This document shows, in pieces, positions 1-9,200 of a stretch of 64,000 bases of DNA; position 1 is the first letter of the stretch, and each line of letters begins with the position of its first letter. The DNA is from UBA6107 sp964533735 (GTDB taxonomy: Bacteria; Chloroflexota; Anaerolineae; Anaerolineales; Anaerolineaceae). Position numbers and translations under genes: made by a program. The notes under the pieces are model-generated. The model saw only the letters and a list, made by a program, of their open reading frames with translations. It was not told the origin of the DNA and ran no database searches. The stretch spans positions 62,001 through 126,000 of the forward strand of contig CAZHMD010000007.1 of the NCBI GenBank assembly GCA_964533735.1, given 5' to 3'.

Positions 1-431
1 ACAAATCTGCTTCCCGCACCTATGTCCTCATCGGTGATGGAGAATCCCAGGCTGGCATCATCTGGGAGGGTGCAGCTGTTGCAGCGAAATATCGCCTTTC
101 AAACCTGGTCGTCATCCTTGATCTGAATGATGTGCAGTTGGATGGTCCGGTACATGAAATCATGCCAATGGACCATATTGCAGATCGTTGGAATGCCTGC
201 GGTTGGTATGTGATTGAAGTCAACGGTCACAATGTTCGCCAGCTTGTCGAAGCGTTCGACTTAACCCGGGAAGTGCACGATAAACCCATCTTAATTATTG
301 CCAGGACCACAAAAGGCAAGGGGGTTTCCTTTATGGAAAACGATGCCTACTGGCACGGTAACGTGCCCAACTCCGACCAGCTCAAAAAAGCCCTGGCTGA
401 ACTTGAGGTGAGGCAGGTGACTCATGGCTGA
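1..431 (+). CDS. Transketolase, N-terminal (thiamine-diphosphate binding) subunit, 5' truncated
   Basis: The reading frame is open from the window edge (codons from base 3), so the start lies upstream. The visible 142 residues hold the TPP-binding core, GDGESQAG near the left edge followed by a conserved LDLNDVQLDG stretch, as in the N-terminal half of split bacterial transketolases. The stop overlaps the start of the next gene by 8 bases, which encodes the matching C-terminal half, so the two are translationally coupled and should form one enzyme moving two-carbon ketol units between sugar phosphates. Split transketolases are common in sugar-specific operons, and the RpiB-like gene and symporter downstream suggest a dedicated pentose or pentose-like pathway rather than housekeeping use. 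The substrate cannot be read from the sequence. Confidence 0.93.
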   Translation, partial: KSASRTYVLIGDGESQAGIIWEGAAVAAKYRLSNLVVILDLNDVQLDGPVHEIMPMDHIADRWNACGWYVIEVNGHNVRQLVEAFDLTREVHDKPILIIARTTKGKGVSFMENDAYWHGNVPNSDQLKKALAELEVRQVTHG

Positions 432-1383
432 GATGTCGATGCGTGAAGGTTATGGTCGTGCACTAGCGCTTTATGCCGCAATTAATCCAAAGGTGGTTGT
501 TGTGGATGTCGATACTTCTGCTTCCACCCTCTCAAATTTCTTCGCAAAAGAGTATCCGCAACGCTTTTTTAATGTAGGCATAGCAGAACCCTGCGCAGTG
601 GATGTGGGGGTTGGCTTGGCACTGGGTGGATTCATCCCCTTCGTCAATGCATTTGCTGCTCTCCTTGCATTGCGCTCGTTGGAGCAGATTCGCACGTGTG
701 TGTGCTATGCCAACACGAATGTCAAGATAGCCGCCAGTTATGCCGGGTTGTCGGATTTTAAGGATGGACCGACCCATTTTGCGGTAACCGATATTGCCAA
801 CATGCGTGCGCTACCCAACATGACGGTCATCGTTCCATGTGATGCAGCCCAGGCTGCAGACTTTGTGCGGCTGGTGGCTGAGTTTGAGGGACCTGTCTAT
901 TTACGCATCAACCGCGGCAGCACCCTACCTGTGCACCAGCCGGGAACAGAATTAATCATTGGTAAAGGCATCTTGCGTAAAAAGGGGACGGACCTGACGT
1001 TAATTGCCACAGGTTCAATGGTGGGGCGCACTTTACTTGCGGCTCAACAACTCGAGAACGAAAGTATCCAGGCTCGGGTGGTGGAGATACACACTGTTAA
1101 ACCATTAGACCGCGAAATAATACTGAATGCAGCGAAGGAAACAGGCGCGCTGGTCACTGCAGAAGAACATGCCAGGATTGGTGGATTGGGAAGCGCCGTG
1201 GCTGAGCTGTTGGTTGAAACAAATCCTGTGCCAATGGAGCGGGTGGGAATTCAAGACGAGTTCTGTCCGACAGGCCGTAATGTTGAGACTCTGTTGGATT
1301 CTTGCGGATTATCAGTAGCTGATATTGTACAGGCAGCCAGGAAGGTTCTTTCCCGGAAAACTGAGAATTTGGAGGCTAGATGA
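424..1383 (+). CDS. Transketolase, C-terminal subunit
   Basis: The 319 residues match the pyrimidine-binding plus C-terminal domains of split transketolases. The GIAEP motif near residues 52-56 carries the glutamate that activates the TPP aminopyrimidine in this family, and EEHARIGGLGSAVAELL is the typical transketolase C-domain signature. The start overlaps the N-terminal subunit gene by 8 bases, and the stop overlaps the next start (ATGA), so three genes are tightly coupled. It works with the upstream subunit as a heteromer in the cytoplasm. A close alternative would be an apulose-4-phosphate-type transketolase pair, which has the same split form; nothing here decides between them. Confidence 0.93.
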   Translation: MAEMSMREGYGRALALYAAINPKVVVVDVDTSASTLSNFFAKEYPQRFFNVGIAEPCAVDVGVGLALGGFIPFVNAFAALLALRSLEQIRTCVCYANTNVKIAASYAGLSDFKDGPTHFAVTDIANMRALPNMTVIVPCDAAQAADFVRLVAEFEGPVYLRINRGSTLPVHQPGTELIIGKGILRKKGTDLTLIATGSMVGRTLLAAQQLENESIQARVVEIHTVKPLDREIILNAAKETGALVTAEEHARIGGLGSAVAELLVETNPVPMERVGIQDEFCPTGRNVETLLDSCGLSVADIVQAARKVLSRKTENLEAR

Positions 1384-2006
1384 AAATCGCATTGATCAAT
1401 GAAATCAGCGCGGCAGCCAGAAACGCAGATATCCTGCGAGCTCTGGATGGACGCGGACACGAGGTATTAAACCTGGGTAATACTTCCGCACAAGACACCC
1501 TGCCGCTCCAGTATATTCATACCGGATTAATGTCAGCACTGCTGCTTCACCTTAAAGCGGTTGACTTTGTAGTTGGAGGTTGCGGAACTGGATTGGGTTA
1601 TCTCAATTCGGTTCTCCAGTATCCGGGTGTGGTTTGCGGTCATATCCTTTCACCATTGGATGCCTGGTTGTTCGCGCGTATCAACGCAGGCAATTGTGTA
1701 TCTCTGGCTCTCAACCAGGGGTATGGTTGGGCGGGTGAGATAAACCTCAAAATGATCTTTGACGAATTATTTACAACCGAAAGAGGTGCGGGATTTCCGG
1801 CGCATCGCGCGGAACCGCAGCGCAACTCGCGCCAGCTCCTGGCAGAGGTTTCTGCAGCCACGCACAAGTCCTTTCCTGAGATTCTCCGCGGTTTGCCTGT
1901 CTCCGTTACACAACATAGTTTGGATTTTCCAGCTTTTAAGCCTGTTTTCTTGAAGGCAGTCAATAATGATCCGGAAATAACGAAGGCGGTTTCTTCACTA
2001 TTTTGA
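1380..2006 (+). CDS. RpiB/LacAB-family sugar-phosphate isomerase-like protein
   Basis: A 208-residue protein whose first 150 residues follow the RpiB/LacA/LacB fold pattern: an N-terminal MKIALINE strand, a GCGTGLG loop at about residues 68-74 where RpiB has its active-site cysteine and phosphate loop, and a late NAGNCVSLALNQGYG segment. It is longer than canonical RpiB (about 150) by a C-terminal tail of unknown role. In this family the Cys in the GCGTG loop is the catalytic base for aldose-ketose isomerisation. It overlaps the transketolase gene by 4 bases and precedes the symporter by 13 bases, so it belongs to the same sugar operon. The exact sugar phosphate is not known. Confidence 0.75.
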   Translation: MKIALINEISAAARNADILRALDGRGHEVLNLGNTSAQDTLPLQYIHTGLMSALLLHLKAVDFVVGGCGTGLGYLNSVLQYPGVVCGHILSPLDAWLFARINAGNCVSLALNQGYGWAGEINLKMIFDELFTTERGAGFPAHRAEPQRNSRQLLAEVSAATHKSFPEILRGLPVSVTQHSLDFPAFKPVFLKAVNNDPEITKAVSSLF

Positions 2007-2019
2007 TCAGGAGGAGCAC

Positions 2020-3387
2020 ATGGCAGTCCAGGCACCGGTACAAAAACTAAAAACTCGAACCAAGTGGTTTTATGGGATTGGGGATATCGGAAACGCGACA
2101 GTCAATAGCGCTGTCCAGTTCTTCCTGATGAAATTCTTCACTGATGCAGCGCTTATCCTGCCCGCCCTGGCAGGCAGCGCACTCTTGATTGGCAAGATCT
2201 GGGATGCCATCAACGATCCGCTCTTTGGTTGGATCACGGACAGAACTAATTCGAAGTTGGGAAAACGCCGCGTCTATATGCTCTTTGGGGCAATCCCGCT
2301 TGGCATTTCTGTGGCTCTGTTGTGGTTCGTTCCTCCGGGACTCAGCCAGGTGATGACCTTCGTCTGGATAGCAGGAACCTTCATTTTGTTTGACACACTT
2401 TGGACCCTTACCAATGTGCCATATTACGCTCTGACCTCCGAGCTGACTGATGACTACGACGAACGCAGCAGCCTTACGGTCTACCGTATGGTACTGGCAA
2501 CACCGGCTTATCTGGTAGGTGCTGCCCTAACACCCATGATCGTAGGACTGTTCGCCGTCCAGCGTATCGGCTATGGATTTATCGGTATCGTTTACGGAGC
2601 CCTGGCTGCTCTTGCGCTGCTTATTTCTGCGGGAGGTTTACGTGAGAGGCAAAATGTCATCGAGTCCAGGGGAGAAGCCAATCCGCTTAAATCGATTAAA
2701 GTGGCGTTCAAGAATAAGCCTTTTGTATATCTGTTCGTGGTCTATTTCATCGTGAACATTTCCTTCGCCTTTGCCAAGACCCTGATGGCTTACTTTATAG
2801 AATACCAGCTATTGATGAAGGATGTCATCTCTATCGCCATGGGGTTAATGCTCGTGTGTGTCACGATTTCTCTGCCCATTTGGAAAAAAGTCTCAGAAAA
2901 GGTGGACAAAGGACCAGCCTATGCCATAGGAATGGGGATTGGCGCAGTGGCATTATTGGCACTCTGGTTCCTACCGAATAAGCCATCAGTTTTCATTTAC
3001 CCAATCATGGTGTTAGCTGGATTTGGATTTGGAGCGAACTGGGTATTTCCTTGGGCGATGATCGCTGATGTTTCCGATTATGACCGTGTTGAGACCGGTA
3101 AGTTCCGCAGTGGTGTTTATTACGGTGTGTGGGGGTTGGCTACCAAGATTTCTGAAGCCTTGGCGCTTGCCGGGGTCGGTTGGATGTTGACGGGTTTCGA
3201 TTATGTCGCGAATATCGCGCAATCAAGTCACACCCTGTTGGGAATTCGCTTATTCTTCAGTATTATTCCTGCAGTGTTTATCTTCATTGCACTGCCCTTA
3301 CTTTTCAAGTACCCAATCACAAGAAAAGGTCATGCAGAGGTACGCGCGCGTCTGGAAAAAATCGATTCACAGATTGCTAATCAATAA
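2020..3387 (+). CDS. GPH-family (glycoside-pentoside-hexuronide) cation symporter
   Basis: A 455-residue membrane protein with about twelve hydrophobic segments. It has the GPH signature early on (a DAINDPLFGWITDR run around residues 62-75, followed by LGKRR) and the DERSSLTVYR element in the middle. Family members such as MelB and XylP import sugars or glycosides with Na+ or H+. A good ribosome site (AGGAGG) lies 8 bases before the ATG. It sits between the isomerase and a dehydrogenase, so it probably imports the substrate of this operon. A second member of the family lies at 41483-42925. Confidence 0.88.
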   Translation: MAVQAPVQKLKTRTKWFYGIGDIGNATVNSAVQFFLMKFFTDAALILPALAGSALLIGKIWDAINDPLFGWITDRTNSKLGKRRVYMLFGAIPLGISVALLWFVPPGLSQVMTFVWIAGTFILFDTLWTLTNVPYYALTSELTDDYDERSSLTVYRMVLATPAYLVGAALTPMIVGLFAVQRIGYGFIGIVYGALAALALLISAGGLRERQNVIESRGEANPLKSIKVAFKNKPFVYLFVVYFIVNISFAFAKTLMAYFIEYQLLMKDVISIAMGLMLVCVTISLPIWKKVSEKVDKGPAYAIGMGIGAVALLALWFLPNKPSVFIYPIMVLAGFGFGANWVFPWAMIADVSDYDRVETGKFRSGVYYGVWGLATKISEALALAGVGWMLTGFDYVANIAQSSHTLLGIRLFFSIIPAVFIFIALPLLFKYPITRKGHAEVRARLEKIDSQIANQ

Positions 3388-3408
3388 GGAAAAACTAAGG
3401 ATGCCAAA

Positions 3409-4488
3409 ATGACTCCAATTCGGGTTGCGATAGTGGGTTGCGGCAGGATCTCGGATCTCCACCAGATAGGTTACCGCGGTCGCGATGACGCCTTGATAAC
3501 TGCTGTGTGCGACACCAATAAAGCCCACGCGAAAAAGAAGGCTAAGGAATGGGGGGTGAAGAAGGTTTACGCCGATTATCAGCAGGTGTTGGAAGACAAA
3601 GATATTGATGTGGTGGAACTTCTCACGCCGCATTACCTGCATTGCCCCATGACCATTCAGGCAGCACATGCAGGCAAGCATATTTCCGTGCAAAAACCCA
3701 TGGCACTTTCGGCAGCCGAAGCGGATCAAATGATCGATGCTGCCAACAAGGCAGGTGTCATTCTGCGGGTTTATGAAACCTTCGTGTATTATGCTCCAGC
3801 AATGCGTGCAAAAGCCATGATCGATGCCGGGGAGATTGGGGAAGTGCGCGCAGTTCGTATGCACATCAACACGGGCACTGCCGACACCTCCTGGGATGTG
3901 CCCCTTTCTTCCTGGCTATGGCGCATCAACGAGAAACAAAGCGGTGGTGGTCCTCTGGTCTTTGACCATGGGTACCACCTCTTTTCCCTGGGTTACTACC
4001 TGGGGGGACAAGTAGAGAGGGTTTACGCCTGGATCGATCGTTCACCCGCAGAAAATACCGGTGGCATGGTCAAGGTGGATGCACCCGCCATGGTCATGTT
4101 CCAATACAAAGCCCCCCGGTGTTATGGCAATCTGGATATTGAATACACCCCTAAGATGCGCCTCGTCTCCGATTATTATGCTGATGATGACCGCATAGAA
4201 GTGATTGGGGACAAAGGTGTACTGTTCATCAACCGCTATACCGCGCGTACGGTTGATCTGCCCGAGTTGATGCTTTTCAAGGATGGGAAAACGATACCGG
4301 TTCCTGTGGAAGGTGTGGAGTGGCATGACAGTTTTATTGCCACCACCCATGATTTCATTGACAAACTTAAGACTGGCGGACAGCCCAGGTTGGACGGACC
4401 GACTGGAAAAGCTGTGCTTCAATTTACCCTGGCTGCCCTGCAATCTGCCGCCACAGGTAAAGAAGTATGTCCAGACGACGTCCTCTAA
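3409..4488 (+). CDS. Gfo/Idh/MocA-family NAD(P)-dependent oxidoreductase
   Basis: A 359-residue protein with an N-terminal Rossmann fold (VAIVGCGRIS at residues 6-15) and the family lysine in a QKPMALS motif, where most members have EKP. The C-terminal half has the usual HGYHLFSLGYYLGG helix with its conserved histidine. Family members oxidise or epimerise sugars, inositols and related polyols using NAD(P). The ATG is preceded by AAGGA at the right distance. It is the last gene of the pentose-like operon, followed within 30 bases by a strong hairpin terminator. The Q-for-E change beside the catalytic Lys is tolerated in some family members. Confidence 0.88.
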   Translation: MTPIRVAIVGCGRISDLHQIGYRGRDDALITAVCDTNKAHAKKKAKEWGVKKVYADYQQVLEDKDIDVVELLTPHYLHCPMTIQAAHAGKHISVQKPMALSAAEADQMIDAANKAGVILRVYETFVYYAPAMRAKAMIDAGEIGEVRAVRMHINTGTADTSWDVPLSSWLWRINEKQSGGGPLVFDHGYHLFSLGYYLGGQVERVYAWIDRSPAENTGGMVKVDAPAMVMFQYKAPRCYGNLDIEYTPKMRLVSDYYADDDRIEVIGDKGVLFINRYTARTVDLPELMLFKDGKTIPVPVEGVEWHDSFIATTHDFIDKLKTGGQPRLDGPTGKAVLQFTLAALQSAATGKEVCPDDVL

Positions 4489-4515
4489 GTATCATAGAGT
4501 CTCGATGGATAATTC

Positions 4516-4544
4516 AAACACCAACGGGCATCCGTTGGTGTTTT
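4516..4544 (+). terminator. Intrinsic terminator between convergent genes
   Basis: A perfect 12-bp stem (AAACACCAACGG with CCGTTGGTGTTT) closes on a 4-base GCAT loop and runs into TTTT on the + strand and an A-run on the other side. It lies between the dehydrogenase ending at 4488 and the minus-strand MFS gene ending at 4579, so it can stop transcription from both directions. Confidence 0.85.
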
Positions 4545-4578
4545 GCTGTAAATCGCATACGTCAGTTGAAGTTCGAAA

Positions 4579-5829
4579 TTACTCAGAAATAACCCCCCCA
4601 TTTTCTGAAGGCGGAGGCACAGAGACATGCCTTTTGTTGAGCAAAATAAATCCAAATGTTGCCATCAATCCGATAAACCCGCTGATGAACCAGAGCCTAT
4701 TCGGGTTGGGACCATCGAGCAGTAAGCCGGCAAAGAAAGGTCCGACGGTAAATGCGATGCTCCAGGTTAAACCCGAAACTGCCATGTACCTGCCGCGCAT
4801 ATCTTCAGGGGCAAAACTGGCCACGATGGATTGTGCAAATGGTGCCAGGACCATCTCACCTATTGTGATGATCACCATGGCTGTGACGAAGAGAGCGAAA
4901 CCCGTTACAAATCCATACATTGCAAAACCAATCGCGTAGAGAAAGGTACCCACTGCCATCATCAGCATCGGTTTGTACTTCTCGAGTCTGTGAGTGATCC
5001 AGAATTGCAGAACGACGACAAGGATCGCGTTGATACTTAATAGTGAACCATAGGCAACTTCCTGCAACCCCCGGTTGTCACGCAGGAAGACCCCAAGCGT
5101 TGTATTCATGTTCATATAAACCAGGGTCATCAGTACCGTTACACCGATGAACAACACAAAGGGAGTATCTTTGAGAACGCGTGCATATCCGGCAAAGGTT
5201 TGTTTCATTGATTCCGGTTTTGCGTTTTCATGTGCCTGAGGCTTGGTTTCTGGTAGAGCAAAGAACACAATGGTTGCAGCGATAACGCTGATTACTGCAT
5301 CGACGATGAAGAGGGTAAGATAGGAACGCATCACCAGTAATCCTGCGATCGGAGGGGCGATGATTACTGCAATATTAAAGACCATCCGGATAATGCCGTA
5401 ACCCTCAGCGCGTTTTTCAGGCGGGAGCAGGTCTGCCACTACTGCTTCTTCTGCAGGTCCGCCAATACTGCTCAGTGTTCCAACGATCACGGAGACAGCC
5501 ACAAACACTGCCAGAGTCGGTGCAAAACCCATCCCCAATGCGCTGAGGGAGGAGAGGAGAAGGCTGGCAACTATGACCCCTTTCCTGCCTACACGGTCTG
5601 CCAGTGCGCCGCCGAGGGCACTTCCAACAAGACCGGAGATAGAAAAAATCGCGAAGAGTATCCCAACTGTGGACATTCCGATATCGAACTTCCTGGTGAG
5701 ATACAAAGCAAAAAATGGATACAACATGAATCCACCCAGGCGGTCAATAAACACCACCAGGTTGTATGTCCAGAAGGCGCGTGGATAATCATTGAATAAT
5801 TTCTTGAACTTGCTTAGTCTGCTGTCCAA
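4579..5829 (-). CDS. MFS transporter (DHA1-like drug/metabolite exporter)
   Basis: A 416-residue protein with about twelve membrane segments and the MFS loop motif GGALADRVGRKG in the N-terminal half. The start is a TTG codon (5827-5829) with GGAG six bases upstream; the next in-frame Met, at residue 35, would cut into the first membrane helix, so TTG is preferred. The family includes multidrug and metabolite exporters; the substrate is not visible. It is transcribed alone or with the upstream GNAT-like gene, 160 bases away. Its place next to the lipopeptide-like cluster makes export of that product possible, but this is only positional evidence. Confidence 0.85.
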   Translation of the reverse strand: MDSRLSKFKKLFNDYPRAFWTYNLVVFIDRLGGFMLYPFFALYLTRKFDIGMSTVGILFAIFSISGLVGSALGGALADRVGRKGVIVASLLLSSLSALGMGFAPTLAVFVAVSVIVGTLSSIGGPAEEAVVADLLPPEKRAEGYGIIRMVFNIAVIIAPPIAGLLVMRSYLTLFIVDAVISVIAATIVFFALPETKPQAHENAKPESMKQTFAGYARVLKDTPFVLFIGVTVLMTLVYMNMNTTLGVFLRDNRGLQEVAYGSLLSINAILVVVLQFWITHRLEKYKPMLMMAVGTFLYAIGFAMYGFVTGFALFVTAMVIITIGEMVLAPFAQSIVASFAPEDMRGRYMAVSGLTWSIAFTVGPFFAGLLLDGPNPNRLWFISGFIGLMATFGFILLNKRHVSVPPPSENGGVISE

Positions 5830-5989
5830 TTGCTACTCCAGAACCAGTTTGCCCTAATATAATACTTCAAATATTTATAATCTTCAGTTTTGTTTGTGGT
5901 CGCAGTAACGGTCATATATCAAAGATGTTTGCCAATTTTGGCAAGAAAGGTGATTAATAAACAAATTGTCCACCAGAAATAAGACCTTT

Positions 5990-7123
5990 TTAGTCAATCT
6001 GGCGCGAATAAAGCCGGTGTTTCTTATGAAAGGTAATGCCAAAGTTGGACAATTCCAACAGCATGCGTTCATTTTTTGCATTCACCTGCACAACTTCGCC
6101 ATGTGTGTAGCGTGAGTTATCGAAACTTTTAACAATCTCGTTTAGCAAAATGGCAGTACCGCCTGAACCACGGAATTCTTCGACCATCCCCGCGCCATTG
6201 ATATTTATAGTTCTGGTACTGCGCAAGTCAACCAGGATATCTAGCCAACCGAAAGGAAACAAACGACCATTGCATCTCTGTAGTGCTGTAGAGATATCTG
6301 GATAGGCGAAGAGAAACCCCACTGGGCGGGTTTCTTTCATCACAATCTTGATCAAGTTCGGATCTGAGAACCACAGGATTTGATTTGCCATGATCTTTGC
6401 TTCTTCGACCGAAATGGGAAAGTTGCCATTGGTTCCTCTAATGGCATCGTTATAGAGAGCCTGTAATTCCGGTAATCGCTTGCGCAGATCGTTTTTCGTT
6501 CGAAACGTTGCGATGGTTAATCCACGCCTTTCTTGCACACGCTTTGCGATTATCTCAATTTTTGGATCTCGAAAACTATCCCGTTTGACAAAACCTGAAA
6601 CAATTTCTTCGGTTAATTGAAACCCGGCTGCCTCGATCAACGTGACGTAATAAGCCGGGTTGTAAGGGATACCCAGCGCTGGGCGGTATTCAAACCCCTC
6701 GCTCAATAGCCCCAGGCCATCGAGTGCAGAAAAACCTCTTGGCCCAGTGACCCTTGTCAAACCTTGCCGGCGCGCCCATTCGAAGGCAGCTTCAAACAAG
6801 GGGATCGAAATTCCCGGGAGGTCGACAGCTTCGAAAAGATAGAAGAATGCCGTTGTTTCATGATTGTAGTCATTGTAGGGGTGATGATTCAGGCAGGCGA
6901 GGCGCGCGAGAGTCTTGTCGTTACTATCCACTGCCAGGAAGAAGGCAGCCTTTGAGTGCTTAAAGAATGGATTCTTGTGAACGTTTAGCATTCGGACTGA
7001 ATCACTCTGCAGCGGTGGTACCCATAATGGGTTTTCTTTATAAATAATTTCTGGCAAGTGAAGAAACGCATTCACCTGTTTTTTGTCGGACGTGTCAACT
7101 TGTCGAACATTAATCACTGCCAT
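5990..7123 (-). CDS. GNAT-fold acyltransferase-like protein (YghO-like)
   Basis: About 377 residues. The first 170 residues (VDTSDKKQVNAFLHLPEIIY, then WVPPL and KNPFF) resemble the YghO-like family of large GNAT-superfamily proteins, and the C-terminal half has a GNAT-like stretch around EEFRGSGGTAILLNEIV, reminiscent of the acetyl-CoA phosphate loop. Two in-frame ATGs are possible, 7129 and 7123; GGAG lies two bases from the first and eight from the second, so the second is chosen. The family is poorly characterised and I cannot name the acyl donor or acceptor. It diverges from the biosynthetic cluster and could modify its product or be unrelated. Confidence 0.6.
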   Translation of the reverse strand: MAVINVRQVDTSDKKQVNAFLHLPEIIYKENPLWVPPLQSDSVRMLNVHKNPFFKHSKAAFFLAVDSNDKTLARLACLNHHPYNDYNHETTAFFYLFEAVDLPGISIPLFEAAFEWARRQGLTRVTGPRGFSALDGLGLLSEGFEYRPALGIPYNPAYYVTLIEAAGFQLTEEIVSGFVKRDSFRDPKIEIIAKRVQERRGLTIATFRTKNDLRKRLPELQALYNDAIRGTNGNFPISVEEAKIMANQILWFSDPNLIKIVMKETRPVGFLFAYPDISTALQRCNGRLFPFGWLDILVDLRSTRTININGAGMVEEFRGSGGTAILLNEIVKSFDNSRYTHGEVVQVNAKNERMLLELSNFGITFHKKHRLYSRQID

Positions 7124-7315
7124 ATTCATCGCTCCAGGTATCGTTTTACAAGTTTAACATGGTAGGTAGTGGGTGTGATTGGCGGATTTTATCGGTTTTC
7201 TCATCAGGGGATAAGAATAAATCGTAGTCATGCATAATTCATATTCGTTTCCTTGAATAGAAATTATCACATCCCAATTCGTTTAAGCCGGCGGTGAGAA
7301 TTGAAATATATATCC

Positions 7316-7344
7316 TTGTGCAGAATTCCATCCGCCAATACAAT
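7316..7344 (+). promoter_or_regulatory. Candidate sigma-70-type promoter for the biosynthetic cluster
   Basis: TTGTGC (7316-7321) and TACAAT (7339-7344) are separated by exactly 17 bases, 39 bases before the acyl-ligase ATG. The -10 matches 5 of 6 consensus bases, the -35 only 3 of 6. It lies in the 260-base divergent region between the GNAT-like gene and the cluster, the natural place for its promoter. Confidence 0.4.
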
Positions 7345-7382
7345 AGATAGAACAGAACAGGGACAATTTCACAAGAGGCTGG

Positions 7383-9200
7383 ATGACTTCACCGCTTTTA
7401 ATTTATCAGTTGATCTGTAATCACAATAGAAATATTCTTGATTCCCCTGCGATATTAAGCCCGGAAAAGGAAGCCATTTCCTATCGCTCCCTTATATCGG
7501 GTATTCGGGCAATAGCTCTTCAACTCACCCGCATGGGCTTTCAACCGGGGGATCGTTTGGCCGTGGTCCTCCCCAACGGCCCTGAAATGGCTACTGCGTT
7601 CCTGGCAATCTCAGCAGTGTGCACATGCGCGCCCCTCAATCCATCCTTGAAGTATGATGATTACAAATTCAGTTATGAAGATTTACATATTAAAGCCCTT
7701 GTAATCGCCAAGGGGATGGTTAATGATTCACGCCGGGCTGCCGTTGATCAGAGTGTCCCGGTGATTGACCTTGAACCAGACCCACTTACCGCGGGCAGGT
7801 TCACACTCACTCATGACACTTCAGTCGATGAAACGATGGATGAACCTGTATTTGCTGCTATCGATGATATTGCGCTGGTTTTACAAACTTCCGGCACTAC
7901 CTCCAGACCGAAGATTGTGCCTCTTACGCATCGAAATATTTATTACTCCGTTCACAACATCATCGATTCTTATAAGCTCACGCCTGATGACCGCTGCCTG
8001 AACATGATGCCCCTTTTCCATATCCATGGTTTGATCGGTGCAGTTGCGGCATCCCTTGTTGCCGGATCCAGTGTCATTTGCGCCCCCGGGTTTTCGCCGC
8101 AACACATTCTCGATTGGTTCAGCAGTCTCGCACCCACCTGGTATACAGCTGTTCCGACGATTCTTCAGGCTGTCCTGGACCAGGTTATTCGCCAGCCGGA
8201 AATTGCACTCAATGCGAAGTTGCGATTTATCAGGTCATGCTCTTCTCCCCTCGCACCTCAGCTCGCGAAAGACCTGGAAAAAATGTTTAGCACACCAGTT
8301 CTTGAAGCTTACGGGATGACGGAAGCTACACATCAAATTGCGAGTAATCCACTTCCACCTGGGATGCGGAAATTTGGTTCAGTGGGAAAAGCCACCGGGA
8401 CTTCTCGCATCTCAATCCGAGACGGAGATGGTAATCCAGTCTTGGTAAATACCCTGGGAGAAATCTGCATCCATGGTGAGAATGTAACGTCAGGCTACGA
8501 GAATAATCCAAAGGCTAATGCAGATAGTATGCGAAATGGATGGTTATCCACAGGTGACCAGGGTTACCTGGATGATGATGGCTACTTATTCATCCAGGGA
8601 AGGCTTAAGGAACTCATCAACCGCGCCGGCGAAAAAATTTCTCCACGTGAGATCGAAGAAATTTTACAGCAGCATCCTGCGGTGAAACAGGCTGTTGCAT
8701 TTGCCGTCCCACATCCCTCATTGGGAGAGGATATTGCAGTAGCCATTGTATTAAAACCGGGTAAGAACGCAACAAGGAGGGAAATTCACTCATTCGCCAT
8801 TAACAAGCTGGCTGATTTCAAGGTACCTCGCTCAATAGTTTTTGTTACGGAGATTCCCAAGGGGGCAACAGGCAAAGTCCAACGTATTGGGCTGGATTTA
8901 AAACTAAAGAAAGAGCTGGAAAATGCCACGGCGCAGGAAAAATCAGGCATTTACATACCCAGGTCAGAAATTGAAGAAAAAATCCAGTCCATTTGGTCGC
9001 AGGTGTTGGATAAACGTCCAATTGGGTTACAGGATGATTTCCTCTCTCTTGGAGTTGACTCCATTAAAATCGCGCAAATCCTGATGCTGGTGCAAAAAGA
9101 GTTCGATATAAATATTTCGCTTAAGGAATTATATTTTCTACCCACGATTGAATTAATGGCAGAGAATGTTAAAAAACTGCTTGATCAAGTAGACAAATGA
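7383..9200 (+). CDS. Acyl-AMP ligase with C-terminal phosphopantetheine carrier domain (loading module)
   Basis: A 605-residue protein. Residues about 10-520 are an ANL-superfamily adenylating domain: ATP-loop SGTTSRPK at 170-177, YGMTEATHQ in the centre, STGDQGYLDDDG, the hinge around GRLKELINRAGEKISPREIE, and the late catalytic lysine in PKGATGKVQR. Residues about 530-600 form a carrier domain with LGVDSIK, Ser560 being the phosphopantetheine site. Such didomains activate a carboxylic acid as acyl-AMP and load it on their own carrier to start a nonribosomal peptide. The adenylating part looks most like the 4-coumarate/oxalate-CoA ligase branch, so the acid may be a fatty acid or a short acid. 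The stop overlaps the NRPS start (ATGA). Confidence 0.85.
   Translation: MTSPLLIYQLICNHNRNILDSPAILSPEKEAISYRSLISGIRAIALQLTRMGFQPGDRLAVVLPNGPEMATAFLAISAVCTCAPLNPSLKYDDYKFSYEDLHIKALVIAKGMVNDSRRAAVDQSVPVIDLEPDPLTAGRFTLTHDTSVDETMDEPVFAAIDDIALVLQTSGTTSRPKIVPLTHRNIYYSVHNIIDSYKLTPDDRCLNMMPLFHIHGLIGAVAASLVAGSSVICAPGFSPQHILDWFSSLAPTWYTAVPTILQAVLDQVIRQPEIALNAKLRFIRSCSSPLAPQLAKDLEKMFSTPVLEAYGMTEATHQIASNPLPPGMRKFGSVGKATGTSRISIRDGDGNPVLVNTLGEICIHGENVTSGYENNPKANADSMRNGWLSTGDQGYLDDDGYLFIQGRLKELINRAGEKISPREIEEILQQHPAVKQAVAFAVPHPSLGEDIAVAIVLKPGKNATRREIHSFAINKLADFKVPRSIVFVTEIPKGATGKVQRIGLDLKLKKELENATAQEKSGIYIPRSEIEEKIQSIWSQVLDKRPIGLQDDFLSLGVDSIKIAQILMLVQKEFDINISLKELYFLPTIELMAENVKKLLDQVDK

Noticed and set aside
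1..4488. Assignment of the first operon to apiose (apulose 4-phosphate) degradation because of the split transketolase.
   Set aside because: The needed kinase and isomerase are not in the window; split transketolases are common in other sugar operons.
4283..4939. A 218-codon plus-strand frame crossing the end of the dehydrogenase gene, the terminator and the MFS gene.
   Set aside because: It runs through a strong terminator hairpin and antisense to a clear MFS protein, and its translation resembles no family.
5929..5944. A TTGCCAA/TTGGCAA palindrome upstream of the minus-strand MFS gene.
   Set aside because: The two-base centre cannot form a hairpin loop, no regulator gene is adjacent, and I found no second copy, so an operator call is not supported.
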